Shown: one piece after another, positions 25,621 to 35,446 of the stretch
How positions within the stretch are numbered: the first letter of the stretch is position 1
Layout: each line of letters starts with the position of its first letter
NCBI GenBank assembly: GCA_964507535.1
Contig: CAZDQG010000018.1
Span: 1 to 64,000, forward strand
Length of the DNA stretch: 64,000 bases
Direction: 5' to 3'
Source: Vicinibacter sp964507535
GTDB lineage: Bacteria > Bacteroidota > Bacteroidia > Chitinophagales > Saprospiraceae
Program-made: the position numbers and the translations under genes
The notes under the pieces: generated by a model
What the model was told of the DNA's origin: nothing
The model's database searches: none
The model's input: the letters and a program-made list of their open reading frames with translations, nothing else

Positions 25621-25800
25621 AAATTAACATATAAATAAGCCTGTATTTCTAATACATAACATATTATTTATTTTTTATATATAATATTAAATATACATAT
25701 TAATATTTTTCATAATATTTAAAACATACATTTTTAATAAAAAATAAATCAATTTTTTAGATAATATATAGAATAAGCATACATTAGCGTCATATTTAAT
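25621..25800. other. Extremely AT-rich intergenic tract
   Basis: By hand count 22 of these 180 bases are G or C (12%), against well over 40% in neighbouring genes. It fills most of the divergent gap between the saccharopine-dehydrogenase-like gene and ftsK. It probably contains both promoters; no clean TAnnTTTG box was found. Such DNA bends and melts easily. Confidence 0.7.
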
Positions 25801-25819
25801 ATATAATCTACTAATCACC

Positions 25820-28267
25820 ATGGCGCGGTCGAAACGGAATAAACCTTCCGTCTGGAATTCTATTTTCTCCAGACTAAAGGATGAACGGTTGTCAAAAATA
25901 TTGGCTGTATTAAGCTTTATGTCAGCCCTCTTCCTCCTCATTTCATCCATTTCTTACTTTTTTACCTGGAAATCGGATCAGGACAAACTCTTAAGCTACT
26001 CCTGGCGCATATTATTTAGGCCCAACATCTCTGTCGAAAACTGGCTGGGTAAGCTGGGAGCCCTGAATGCACATATTTTCTTTTATTATGGTTTTGGGGT
26101 GGCCGCTTTATTGTTTGTTCCCATCGCGGTATATATCGGCATATGTTTCCTCCACCGTGGCAGGTGGCTGTCTTTGCTCCGTTTTACGACGCACAGCCTG
26201 GTCATTATGTCCCTCCTTGCCATGATCTTTCATTACATCTTCCAAACCTTTGCATTCCCTTTTGGAGGGGCTTTCGGCGCACGTCATTGTGCCTGGATTG
26301 AAGGATTTATGGGCCCATTGGGAGCCGGATTAAGTCTGATCTTCGGACTCCTTGCCTTACTGGTTTGGTATTTTAACCCTTCCATGCACGCATTGCAAGC
26401 CAATGCTATGGGTCACACGGCTGCCTCAGGCATTTGGAATGCAGACTGGTTTAATTTTAAAAATGCATTCCCATCATCTCCAACTTCTGATGCCGCTCCA
26501 GAGCAGTTTCTGAAAACAACTCCAAATCCAACTCCACAGGAGAGTCCCGTGATGATAGACTGGAGCGACTATCCGGAGCCGGATGAACTGACTTCGTCCC
26601 TTGCACCTGCTGACAGCGGATACCCCGATTCCCTTTCTCTTGACGTGGATTTAGGGGAACAGACACTACCGACATTTACGAAAAATACAGAACATGACGA
26701 TGCCCAGTTATCCTTTCCAGCCGCCGATGAAGACGACGGCTGGGAAACTGAGGCAGGTGAGCCTTACGACCCTAAAGCTTCCCTGTCCCGTTACCGGGCC
26801 CCAAGTCTGGAACTCTTAAATGACTATTCCGATCAAAAGTTTGAAATTGACAGGGATGAACTGGAAAGCAATAAGAATTTGATTATTGCAACCCTGTTGC
26901 ACTATAAAATTGAAATTCAAAAAATAAAAGCCACAATTGGCCCCACTGTGACACTCTATGAGATTGTGCCTGCTCCCGGCGTGCGCATTTCAAAAATCAA
27001 AAGTCTTGAAGATGATATCGCTCTCAGCCTTTCTGCACAAGGGATCCGGATTATTGCGCCCATCCCGGGTCGCGGAACAATTGGTATTGAGGTGGCGAAT
27101 AAAAACAGACAAACTGTTGCTCTGAAAGAACTTCTCAGAACAGAGAAGTTTAATGATCCTAAAATTGAACTTCCGGTAGCCCTTGGTAAAAATATATCCA
27201 ATGAGGTGATTGTAGCCGACCTTACAAAAATGCCCCACCTTTTGATTGCAGGAGCAACGGGTCAGGGAAAATCAGTGGGCATAAATGCCATTCTGCTTTC
27301 CCTTCTTTACAGAAAGCATCCCTCTGAAGTAAAGCTTGTGCTCATCGACCCCAAAAAAGTAGAATTGCCCATTTACTCTGAAATCGTGAAGCATTTTCTA
27401 GCACAGCTTCCCAATTCGGATGAAGCAATTATTACGGATACATCCAAGGTGATTTATACCCTGAATTCGCTATGTATTGAAATGGATCAGCGCTACGACC
27501 TTTTGAAAAAAGCGCGTACGCGTAACATTCTCGAATACAACGAAAAATTTAATAAGCGCAGACTTAATCCAGAAAATGGCCACAGACATCTCCCCTATAT
27601 TGTCCTGGTCATTGATGAATTTGCAGATCTGATTATGACTGCAGGAAAGGAAGTCGAACTTCCCCTGAGTCGTCTTGCACAGCTCGCCCGTGCAGTTGGT
27701 ATCCATCTGATCATTGCCACACAGCGTCCTTCCGTAAAAATCATCACCGGTCTTATCAAGGCAAATTTCCCGGGACGCATTGCTTTTAAAGTTTCCTCCG
27801 GGGTTGACTCCAGGACCATCATGGATTGTGGTGGAGCGGAGCGACTCATTGGGCGCGGGGACATGTTGTATAATGTTGGATCGGATATCATTCGCCTGCA
27901 ATGTGCATATGTAGATACCACTGAGGTAGAAAAAGTAATCAAGCACATCAGCCAGCAGCCTAGTTACGGACAACCCTATCTCCTACCGGAATACAAAGGC
28001 GATGAAAGCAATGGAAGCGACGGGCTCGATTTAAATGATGTGGATGAAATGCTCATGGAAGCAGCCAGACTGGTGGTCCAATCACAACATGGATCTACCA
28101 GCATGATACAGCGCAGACTCAAACTGGGATACAACCGCGCCGGACGCATTATGGATCAGCTCGAACAGCTGGGCATAGTGAGTGCGGGTGAAGGCAGCAA
28201 GCCGAGGGAAGTCCTGGTATTCACGGAAGCAGAGCTGGAAAACTATCTTTCAAAACTTCGCAGATAA
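25820..28267 (+). CDS. ftsK: DNA translocase FtsK
   Basis: 815 residues. Four N-terminal membrane helices lie within residues ~30-185, followed by an acidic, Pro-rich linker (~190-330) that is short compared with enterobacterial FtsK. The motor domain has Walker A GATGQGKSVG at ~478-487 and Walker B VLVIDEFADLI, with LSRLAQLARAVGIHLIIATQRPS between motor motifs. The last ~65 residues are the winged-helix gamma domain (SMIQRRLKLGYNRAGRIMDQLEQLG) that reads polar DNA sequences and contacts XerD. It pumps chromosome ends through the closing septum. The start codon ATG at 25820 follows the AT-rich tract directly; a good terminator lies 80 bases after the stop. Confidence 0.95.
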   Translation: MARSKRNKPSVWNSIFSRLKDERLSKILAVLSFMSALFLLISSISYFFTWKSDQDKLLSYSWRILFRPNISVENWLGKLGALNAHIFFYYGFGVAALLFVPIAVYIGICFLHRGRWLSLLRFTTHSLVIMSLLAMIFHYIFQTFAFPFGGAFGARHCAWIEGFMGPLGAGLSLIFGLLALLVWYFNPSMHALQANAMGHTAASGIWNADWFNFKNAFPSSPTSDAAPEQFLKTTPNPTPQESPVMIDWSDYPEPDELTSSLAPADSGYPDSLSLDVDLGEQTLPTFTKNTEHDDAQLSFPAADEDDGWETEAGEPYDPKASLSRYRAPSLELLNDYSDQKFEIDRDELESNKNLIIATLLHYKIEIQKIKATIGPTVTLYEIVPAPGVRISKIKSLEDDIALSLSAQGIRIIAPIPGRGTIGIEVANKNRQTVALKELLRTEKFNDPKIELPVALGKNISNEVIVADLTKMPHLLIAGATGQGKSVGINAILLSLLYRKHPSEVKLVLIDPKKVELPIYSEIVKHFLAQLPNSDEAIITDTSKVIYTLNSLCIEMDQRYDLLKKARTRNILEYNEKFNKRRLNPENGHRHLPYIVLVIDEFADLIMTAGKEVELPLSRLAQLARAVGIHLIIATQRPSVKIITGLIKANFPGRIAFKVSSGVDSRTIMDCGGAERLIGRGDMLYNVGSDIIRLQCAYVDTTEVEKVIKHISQQPSYGQPYLLPEYKGDESNGSDGLDLNDVDEMLMEAARLVVQSQHGSTSMIQRRLKLGYNRAGRIMDQLEQLGIVSAGEGSKPREVLVFTEAELENYLSKLRR

Positions 28268-28346
28268 ACCACGATCTAAAAATAAAACCTACAACCAACA
28301 ACGTATTTCTTATTTGATTTCACCAACTGAGAATGATAGTAGATTT

Positions 28347-28376
28347 AGCCCTTGCTGACCACAAGGGCTTTTTTAT
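28347..28376 (+). terminator. Intrinsic terminator after ftsK
   Basis: AGCCCTTG (28347-28354), 7-base loop, CAAGGGCT (28362-28369), followed by a run of T. It ends ftsK transcription and precedes the stop of the convergent T9SS gene by 33 bases. Confidence 0.85.
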
Positions 28377-28408
28377 TTATTCTAGAATCTCTTCCCTCAC
28401 CTGTCGTG

Positions 28409-31400
28409 TTACTTCATAATGACGAGCTTCTGCATTTCAACAATTTCACCCTGTTTGTTTTTAAGAAGCAGATAATAGATTCCCGGATCCATGGTACTGA
28501 CATCTACATCCAAGGCTGATTGTATTCCGCTAGTGCTGAATAAAACCTGTTGAACTGCATTGATCAATACAAGTTTCCAGCCCGTACTTTCTGTTTCGCG
28601 GATGCGGACAAACACATGTTCGTTAGCTGGATTAGGTTGCACTTCCATCAGTGTCAAATGTCCTTCTGCATCTTTGTTGTTAGTAAGTATCGCAGGCCAA
28701 CCAATAGTATTGTATTCCACATTCGTCTTTACGCCCGGATTATAATCAAAAAATATTTCAGCCTGATTCAGGATGCGTGTATTTTTTTGCAAAGCTTTTT
28801 TTGCCCGAATTTTATAACTTACAAAACCATGCGATGCAGTTTCGTTTACGGAAGAATCCGGTAGCATAATATGACCAAAGCTAAAGATGAGTTTTCCAGA
28901 TGGCGCTATCGTCAACTGATAAGGATGTGAAGAGGCTCCTGCTCTAAAACTGCTTAGGTCGAGCTGGTCCGTGGGAATCGGGTTTTCAATCCGCACATTA
29001 AATGCTGTATCGTTGCCGGTGTTCTGGAAACGGATCCGGTATTCCATGTCTTGTCCTGCATCAATGTATTTATGTGTTGTCATCCCCTGAGGATAAGCTG
29101 TGATGTCATTAGGATCATAACTGGCCCTTACTTGCTGGCAAAAGAGGGACAGACTTTCTGACTGTTCATCTCTTTGAACAATATGGGATCCGGAAACAGA
29201 ACAATGATCAATATCTATGATTGCATGCTGTATTGCTCCCTGTAATTCGTCCATTTCAACCATAAATGTGAGATCATCTCCCGAATTCACCCGCTTTTCA
29301 TACACTTCTGAAGGAGCCAATTGAAACCTGCCACCTTCCACAATATGGATGTTCTGAGCGGATAAGGAACGGTCGACCAGGTACCAGTTTCTTGCCTCTG
29401 CCATTGCCTGATTGGTTTTGTTTTCAAGCCTTAGATTGATTTGGGAACCCATGCATTGTGCAGATGCCGTAATATGTTGAATGGAATCGCCGCCGCATAT
29501 GGTATCGGGATAAATATGCGCAGATGCGCACAATTCATCGCCAGGTAATGCGGTACATGCTACTTTAACCCGCACGCGGAAAAAACCGATTTGCTCAATG
29601 TCCAAATTCCCGAGTTCGAAGCGAAAGCGCGATCCGTTTTTCTGACTGTATGGAAGGTCTGAAGAGATGTATTCCAATCCGGGATCCAATTCTATTTCAA
29701 CAAAGGCATCTTTTGCAGTGGCGGTTCCATCATTTCTATAGTCTACATAGAGATACGTTTCCGTGCAAGGTCTGAAACGATCTGCCTGGAGGTACACATG
29801 CAGGTAAGGACAGGTATGGAGGACAGATACTCCAAGAGGAAGGGTGTCTTTAAAATTATAGGAGGTGGTGGAAACAAGTTCACTGCAACTTTGGAATAAA
29901 GTACCTGACTGCTTGGCTACTATGGTATAATCCCCCTTCTTTAAGGCGAGCCGGAATTGGCCCAGACCGTTGCTGTAGCCATAGGAAATTTCATTTCCCT
30001 GTGTGGCCTGAATGATGCGATTTGCCAATCCGGATTCCTGCCCATTCTTTTTACAATCGCCATTTTGATCCTGAAACAAAGCTCCTAATAATATGGGGCC
30101 TGATACGGTATTTGTTTTCGTCCGATACAAACCATCGCCATACGTCAGCATATACAATTTTTGCTGCGGGGACAATTGAAGACGGCGGAACGTTATGAGT
30201 TCATTGATATATTCATTTTGGTTTGCACCATGATCATTGGACTGCAAAATGCGATTGGAAACAGATGAAACAAACAGTTGATCGGCCTGGTTGCAAATAA
30301 ATCCATTATAAGGTTCAATCAGGCTTGAATAAGGAGTTGCAATGCTCTGTGCACTCCAGGTCAATCCCCCGTCCTGAGAATGCAGTACCCTCCATAAAGA
30401 ATTATTTTGGATTTGGTAGATGTAAGCGGAGTTAAATCCATTACCTGACAAACTACTCTTTAGTTGAAGACCAATTGGTGTGCTTAATTGCCAGTTCTTT
30501 CCATTGTCTGAAGACCTGAGTACTTCCTTAAAACTTTTCAACAACAGTGTTCCATCAGAAAAAGTGTACAACTCATCAAAATCGCCGGAATAAGAGCTCG
30601 TCCAGCTCGTACCTTGGTCAATGGAGCGGAACAATTGAAGCCCTTCTTTTAGGAATAAAGAGGTATTGGCAACATTATAATACAGCGCCGAATTCAGGTT
30701 TGCAACATCTTTAATTTTAACAGGAGTGGAGTTCGTATTTTTATAATACAGCAATGCATTCTCATTTAAGAAATAGAAAGATTGCCCGACGGGAACAATG
30801 CGTTCCACCAAATTTGGCTGAGGAGGTCGTAAAAAGCAAGGGCTTACCAAATTCCAGTTTAATCCATTATCGTTTGAATAAAAAAGACCATCAGAACTCA
30901 ATGCTAAAATGTGCTGTTCATTGAGGAAGTCAACCTCCAAAACCCTGGCATATGGAATTTTAAAGGCCGAAAAAGACCATTGCAGAACTTTTGCATCGCT
31001 TTGGTAAATACTCCCCGTGCTGCTTTTCGCAAACACATTTCCGCTATTGGTACACGAAAAAAGCCCAAAAGTATGCGCTCCGGGTGCGCTACATTTTATC
31101 AACTGATCGCCGAAGTTATCAGAATATGCCGCCACGTCTCCTTCGGATACAAACAAACGTTTGTTTCCACAAATGGCCAGAGAGACTTCGTCTGTAACGG
31201 AAGGATTTGGATCAATATAACGAATTAGATTTCCCAAACTGTCAAATCGCATGATCCTTCCAAATGTGCTTACAAACACATTTCCATTGGATGTTGTGGC
31301 GATATCAGTACGGCTCGCATTAAAAGTTCCACTTGCAAAATGGATCCATGTTTTTGCGCTGTCTTTGGAGTAGTATACATCGCTTTCATTCAATATGTAG

Positions 31401-31912
31401 AATCGCCCGGTAACATCATCGGCATAAAACGCTTTTATACCACCTATAGGACTTGATGCCCAACTTTGACCCAGATCTTTGGAATAATACAGTTGATCGG
31501 ACTTCGTAACCAGTATGGTTCCGTCGGGGAGTGAGGAGATGCCAACGGTAAAGGTATTGGAAGGACTTTTTAGCAAGTTCCAGGATTGCCCATTGTTTCC
31601 CGAGCGGTACACATTGAAATTCCAGGCACAGTATAACTGACCATCGAATCCGACGGAGATGGGATCCGTAAGCTGACTTGCAGGTGGAGTTGGCAATAGT
31701 GTCCAGGAGTATCCGCCATCATTGGAACGGTATACGCTGCGATGGATACCATCAAGGTTGAAAAACTGGAAAAGGAAACCCGTTTGAGCCTCATAAACTT
31801 TATCCCCTCCGCCATAAGGCCCATTGAGCTTTTCATAAATTTGAGCAACCAGGCAAGAAGAGGTAACAAGCAGTAAAAAAAGCACCGAAGTGCGCAAATT
31901 ACGTGTACTCAT
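28409..31912 (-). CDS. Large secreted protein: beta-propeller repeats, DUF11/DUF7619-type domain, T9SS domain
   Basis: 1167 residues with a signal peptide (MSTRNLRTSVLFLLLVTSSCLVAQ). Residues ~30-600 contain repeated sortilin/BNR-like propeller blades with S-x-D-x-G-x-x-W motifs (SNDGGYSWTLL, SGNNGQSWNLL, SKDLGQSWASS, SIDQGTSWTSS, SSDNGKNWQLS). Then come Ig-like segments, and around 940-1080 a domain resembling the conserved repeat found in many Bacteroidota surface proteins (YDPNDITAYPQG, YRIRFQNTGNDTAFNVRI, AEIFFDYNPGVKTN). The last ~80 residues are a type A T9SS sorting domain (VQPNPANEHVFVRI to GIYYLLL). It is probably exported to the cell surface as an adhesin or scaffold; no catalytic motif was seen. 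Confidence 0.85.
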   Translation of the reverse strand: MSTRNLRTSVLFLLLVTSSCLVAQIYEKLNGPYGGGDKVYEAQTGFLFQFFNLDGIHRSVYRSNDGGYSWTLLPTPPASQLTDPISVGFDGQLYCAWNFNVYRSGNNGQSWNLLKSPSNTFTVGISSLPDGTILVTKSDQLYYSKDLGQSWASSPIGGIKAFYADDVTGRFYILNESDVYYSKDSAKTWIHFASGTFNASRTDIATTSNGNVFVSTFGRIMRFDSLGNLIRYIDPNPSVTDEVSLAICGNKRLFVSEGDVAAYSDNFGDQLIKCSAPGAHTFGLFSCTNSGNVFAKSSTGSIYQSDAKVLQWSFSAFKIPYARVLEVDFLNEQHILALSSDGLFYSNDNGLNWNLVSPCFLRPPQPNLVERIVPVGQSFYFLNENALLYYKNTNSTPVKIKDVANLNSALYYNVANTSLFLKEGLQLFRSIDQGTSWTSSYSGDFDELYTFSDGTLLLKSFKEVLRSSDNGKNWQLSTPIGLQLKSSLSGNGFNSAYIYQIQNNSLWRVLHSQDGGLTWSAQSIATPYSSLIEPYNGFICNQADQLFVSSVSNRILQSNDHGANQNEYINELITFRRLQLSPQQKLYMLTYGDGLYRTKTNTVSGPILLGALFQDQNGDCKKNGQESGLANRIIQATQGNEISYGYSNGLGQFRLALKKGDYTIVAKQSGTLFQSCSELVSTTSYNFKDTLPLGVSVLHTCPYLHVYLQADRFRPCTETYLYVDYRNDGTATAKDAFVEIELDPGLEYISSDLPYSQKNGSRFRFELGNLDIEQIGFFRVRVKVACTALPGDELCASAHIYPDTICGGDSIQHITASAQCMGSQINLRLENKTNQAMAEARNWYLVDRSLSAQNIHIVEGGRFQLAPSEVYEKRVNSGDDLTFMVEMDELQGAIQHAIIDIDHCSVSGSHIVQRDEQSESLSLFCQQVRASYDPNDITAYPQGMTTHKYIDAGQDMEYRIRFQNTGNDTAFNVRIENPIPTDQLDLSSFRAGASSHPYQLTIAPSGKLIFSFGHIMLPDSSVNETASHGFVSYKIRAKKALQKNTRILNQAEIFFDYNPGVKTNVEYNTIGWPAILTNNKDAEGHLTLMEVQPNPANEHVFVRIRETESTGWKLVLINAVQQVLFSTSGIQSALDVDVSTMDPGIYYLLLKNKQGEIVEMQKLVIMK

Positions 31913-32224
31913 GTTTGTGTTTTTATTGGGTGATATTCAAAGATACGATAATCTGATTTTTTAAATATCAAAAAATCGCTGTTACTGCCTGGATCATAGC
32001 CTTCTACATATAGCAGCAAATCATATTACTAATTTAATTAATATGTAAATTGCGCTTCGCGTAGCGTCTGACTCTGAAGAAAGGGGACTCAGGGTTTTAC
32101 CTGATAAAGGCCTTTTTTTACTCAGGGAAATCCCTGGAATTTTAGCTGCCGTTGTTAAATAATAAGCAATTGAAAACTGCATAACGTACATTTAATGCGG
32201 CGATGTGCCTTTATGTGAACTTCT
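31913..32224. other. 312-base divergent intergenic region
   Basis: Separates the 1167-residue T9SS gene (-) from the DUF1800 gene (+). It holds the -7 box for the minus-strand gene at 31938-31945, a small stem CAGGG/CCCTG with loop AAAT (32123-32136), and the palindromic AAAGGCCTTT followed by T (32106-32119). No gene or tRNA was found. The leader of the DUF1800 gene may fold, but no known riboswitch was recognised. Confidence 0.6.
31938..31945 (-). promoter_or_regulatory. Bacteroidota-type -7 promoter box (TATCTTTG)
   Basis: On the minus strand this reads TATCTTTG, an exact TAnnTTTG match 25 bases before the ATG at 31912. It predicts a leader of about 20 bases for the large T9SS protein. 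Confidence 0.5.
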
Positions 32225-34024
32225 ATGACTGCACTAAAAAATGTGGTTTTGCTTTTTGGAATAATTGGAATGTTTATTCCACTGTCTGCACAAAAACTGA
32301 TCCTTGGAGGGAATAATCATGTGGACTTCAAGGTTTACTCAAGTGAAAATTGGACCCCGCATAACCGCAAAGACAGCTGTGCCGCAAGATCAACCATAAA
32401 TGGAGCAGGCCTCGTATTTCCCTTTTATGATGCAAGTCGCTTCCTGTACCAGGCTACCCTGGGCTCCTCAATGGAAGATATCTCATCCCTGGCAAGCAGC
32501 AATTATGAAAAATGGATAGACCTTCAGATGTCGATACCTGGTTCAAGCATGCTTGAAGAAACCAGGACGATTTTGGATGAAGCCATCGACTGGCATTACA
32601 TGACGGGAGGGGATTCCGCACACGCACCAAGTTATGCAAATTGGACCCATTTTCAATATGCCTGGTGGACGCAACACATGTTAGGTAAAGACCGTCTTCG
32701 TCAACGCATCGCCCTCGCATTGAGTGAAGTATTTGTCATATCCTTTCAATCGGACCTTCAAGGTTATGGATTTGGGCTTGCTTCGTACTACGACATTCTG
32801 AAGAAACATGCATTTGGCAATTTCAGGGACATACTTACAGATGTTAGCCTGCATCCAACCATGGGATTCTACCTGAGTCACCTGAACAATCCCAAGACCG
32901 ATACTGCAGAGAACATTCACCCGGATGAAAACTATGCCCGGGAAATCATGCAACTATTTACCATAGGCCTGAATGAGTTGAATACGGATGGAACTATAAA
33001 ACACGATTCCGCGGGCAGGGCAATTCCAACGTATGGACAAAATGATATTAAGGAACTTGCAAAAGTATTCACAGGCCTTGGCATTGGTAAAGTCGTTCCT
33101 AATATGTATACGGATACTGCCTTTTTTGGCATGGGGATTTACCTTGCAGACATGACAGCCCGTATGAGAATGTATGAACCATGGCATGAGCCCGGTGAAA
33201 AAATTATACTTGGAAAGAACCGGATCCCTTCAGGACAGACCGGAATGGAGGATATAAAAATGGCTATAGATGTCTTGTTTAATCACCCCAATGTAGGTCC
33301 GTTTATCGCAAAGAAATTGATACAACGTTTAATAAAATCCAATCCCAGTCCGGAATACGTTCAGCGTGTCGCCGAAGTTTTCAATAATGATGGAACGGGT
33401 ATCCGGGGTAATATGGCTGCATTCATAAAAGCCATCCTGCTGGATCCGGAAGCCCGTGAATGTGAGTATGCTCTTGAAGAACGAAACGGCCAACTCAGGG
33501 AACCTTTGGTGCGTTACAGCCATTTTACGAAAGCTGTTGACGTAGAACAATTTTATGGACGTTATTGGAATACTGGCTATGATTTTTGGCTAGGTACGGG
33601 GCACTTAGCATTGGCATCTCCTACGGTATTTAATTTCTTTTCTCCTTTCTATCAGCCTAAAGGAGCACTTGATCAAAAAGGATTGCTTGCACCTGAATTT
33701 CAAATTCATAATTCGCGAACAAGCATTGGCTTTATGAATCAGGTCAATTACTGGTCGGTCTATAATTACGTGATGAACAGTTGGGAAAATGACAATCCGT
33801 ATGCGGTTCTCAACCTTCGCGAACTCGAAGATCTGGCACAAGATCCGGAGGTACTATTAAATCGTCTCGACATGCTGTTTACGCATGGTAATCTCAGTGA
33901 CCGGACACGGGATATTATCAAAAGGACCATCGAAAATTTTCGCTACGGCAATTTCAGAAAAGAACGCGTGCTGATGGCATTATACCTGATTGTCATTTCA
34001 GCGGATTATGCAATATTAAAATAA
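32225..34024 (+). CDS. DUF1800 family secreted protein
   Basis: 599 residues with a signal peptide (MTALKNVVLLFGIIGMFIPLSAQ). The DUF1800 pattern is clear: FLYQATLGSSMEDISSL, WWTQHMLGKDRLRQRIALALSEVFVIS, HPDENYAREIMQLFTIGLNELNTDG, then FIAKKLIQRLIKSNPSPEYVQRVAEVFN. The function of the family is unknown. Its genes very often sit beside DUF1501 genes, and that is the case here: the next gene starts 8 bases after this stop. The two are probably made together for an envelope process. No T9SS tail is present. Confidence 0.9.
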   Translation: MTALKNVVLLFGIIGMFIPLSAQKLILGGNNHVDFKVYSSENWTPHNRKDSCAARSTINGAGLVFPFYDASRFLYQATLGSSMEDISSLASSNYEKWIDLQMSIPGSSMLEETRTILDEAIDWHYMTGGDSAHAPSYANWTHFQYAWWTQHMLGKDRLRQRIALALSEVFVISFQSDLQGYGFGLASYYDILKKHAFGNFRDILTDVSLHPTMGFYLSHLNNPKTDTAENIHPDENYAREIMQLFTIGLNELNTDGTIKHDSAGRAIPTYGQNDIKELAKVFTGLGIGKVVPNMYTDTAFFGMGIYLADMTARMRMYEPWHEPGEKIILGKNRIPSGQTGMEDIKMAIDVLFNHPNVGPFIAKKLIQRLIKSNPSPEYVQRVAEVFNNDGTGIRGNMAAFIKAILLDPEARECEYALEERNGQLREPLVRYSHFTKAVDVEQFYGRYWNTGYDFWLGTGHLALASPTVFNFFSPFYQPKGALDQKGLLAPEFQIHNSRTSIGFMNQVNYWSVYNYVMNSWENDNPYAVLNLRELEDLAQDPEVLLNRLDMLFTHGNLSDRTRDIIKRTIENFRYGNFRKERVLMALYLIVISADYAILK

Positions 34025-34032
34025 CAAAGCAG

Positions 34033-35436
34033 ATGAAAAAAATATCGCGCAGACATTTTGTAGGTCAATTAAGTTGTGCAGCCGTTGGGTACAGCTCCAT
34101 AATAAACGCACTTACGCATTTAAAAGGAATCAATGCACTTTCCGCTGCTTCATCTGCTATGGACCCGGAATACAAGGCCCTGGTTTGCCTGATGATGTCC
34201 GGTGGCAATGACTCGTTTAATATGCTTGTACCCATGAGTACAAAGGAATACGGTGACTATCAGAAGATACGGGCAAATCTGGCCATCCCAAAAACCGATT
34301 TGCGTCAAATCCAGGTTGGAAATACTCCGGGAAGAACTTTTGGCGTGCATCCCAATATGACCAATCTTCAAAAAATGTACAATGACGGCACAATGAGCTT
34401 TATCTGCAATGTGGGAACATTACTGGAGCCTACAACCAAAGATGCATTTTACAATGAAACCGTAAAATTACCTTTAGGACTTTTATCCCACTCAGATCAA
34501 TCACAACAATGGCAATCTTCTCTTGCTGACAAACGTTCGTCAGTTGGCTGGGGAGGAAGACTGGCAGATCTGATTAAAGACATGAATTCGTCTACAGATA
34601 TTTCCATGAATATTTCACTTGCCGGAACCAATCTGTTTCAGACCGGAAACGAAACTATAGAATTTGCGATTGACCCTCGATATGGAAGTCTTGGCATTGA
34701 AGGTTACCGGCCCGACAACACCTACGATTATTTTAATATTGCCCGTACCAAAGCCCTTGATTCTTTGATTGATGCCCGATATGACGATCCTTTTCAGAAA
34801 ACTTACATGGATGTCATCCGCACCTCAAGAAACGGTCATATTCATTTTACGGATGCTTTGGAAGGTGCTCCTCTTTTACAAACCAACTTTTCTGACAACG
34901 ATCTGTCACAGGCGTTTAAGATGGTTGCCCGCACTATTTCTGCCCACGAGTCGCTCCAATTCAAGCGTCAGATCTTTTTCATTGAGTTTCCCGGCTGGGA
35001 CCACCACGATGAAATTCTGCAGCGTCAGGGTGATATGTTGCGAATGGTAGATAACGCCCTGGCTGAATTTCAAACGGCATTGGAGGAACTCAAGCTTGCA
35101 AATCAAGTGACCACTTTTACCATGTCCGAATTTGGTCGCACGCTGACTTCGAATGGCAATGGAACAGATCATGCCTGGGGTGGCCATGTCATGGTTATGG
35201 GAGGGGCAGTAAATGGCAAAAAACTTTATGGCCAATACCCCTTACTTTCTGCGAATGCTCCTCTGCTGGTATATGACAGTGTCATGATTCCAACTACAAG
35301 TGTCGATCAGTATTTTGCTGAACTTGCTTTATGGATGGGCGTTCCAGCTTCTGATTTGAATTATTTGCTTCCCAATATCGGGCATTTCTATGACCCGCAA
35401 TCGGGCAAAAATCCAATTGGTATTTTGAAATTCTAA
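34033..35436 (+). CDS. DUF1501 family protein with twin-arginine signal
   Basis: 467 residues. The N-terminus has a Tat-type motif, SRRHFVG at 5-11, followed by a weakly hydrophobic stretch, so it should be folded before export. DUF1501 features include LVCLMMSGGNDSFNMLVPM, GVHPNMTNLQKMYNDG, FSLSHSDQS-like LLSHSDQSQQWQ and the C-terminal TFTMSEFGRTLTSNGNGTDHAWGG with metal-binding-like Asp and His residues; the family belongs to the alkaline-phosphatase/sulfatase-like fold. The substrate is unknown. It is 8 bases after the DUF1800 gene and 10 bases before a T9SS discoidin-like gene, a three-gene set. Confidence 0.88.
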   Translation: MKKISRRHFVGQLSCAAVGYSSIINALTHLKGINALSAASSAMDPEYKALVCLMMSGGNDSFNMLVPMSTKEYGDYQKIRANLAIPKTDLRQIQVGNTPGRTFGVHPNMTNLQKMYNDGTMSFICNVGTLLEPTTKDAFYNETVKLPLGLLSHSDQSQQWQSSLADKRSSVGWGGRLADLIKDMNSSTDISMNISLAGTNLFQTGNETIEFAIDPRYGSLGIEGYRPDNTYDYFNIARTKALDSLIDARYDDPFQKTYMDVIRTSRNGHIHFTDALEGAPLLQTNFSDNDLSQAFKMVARTISAHESLQFKRQIFFIEFPGWDHHDEILQRQGDMLRMVDNALAEFQTALEELKLANQVTTFTMSEFGRTLTSNGNGTDHAWGGHVMVMGGAVNGKKLYGQYPLLSANAPLLVYDSVMIPTTSVDQYFAELALWMGVPASDLNYLLPNIGHFYDPQSGKNPIGILKF

Positions 35437-35446
35437 ATTCAGCTTC

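Noticed and set aside
27470..27973. Minus-strand frame of 167 codons opposite ftsK
   Set aside because: Antisense to the motor domain; composition and lack of motifs indicate a shadow frame.
31913..32224. Possible tRNA or riboswitch in the divergent gap
   Set aside because: I could not fold a cloverleaf or match a known riboswitch core; only short stems are present.
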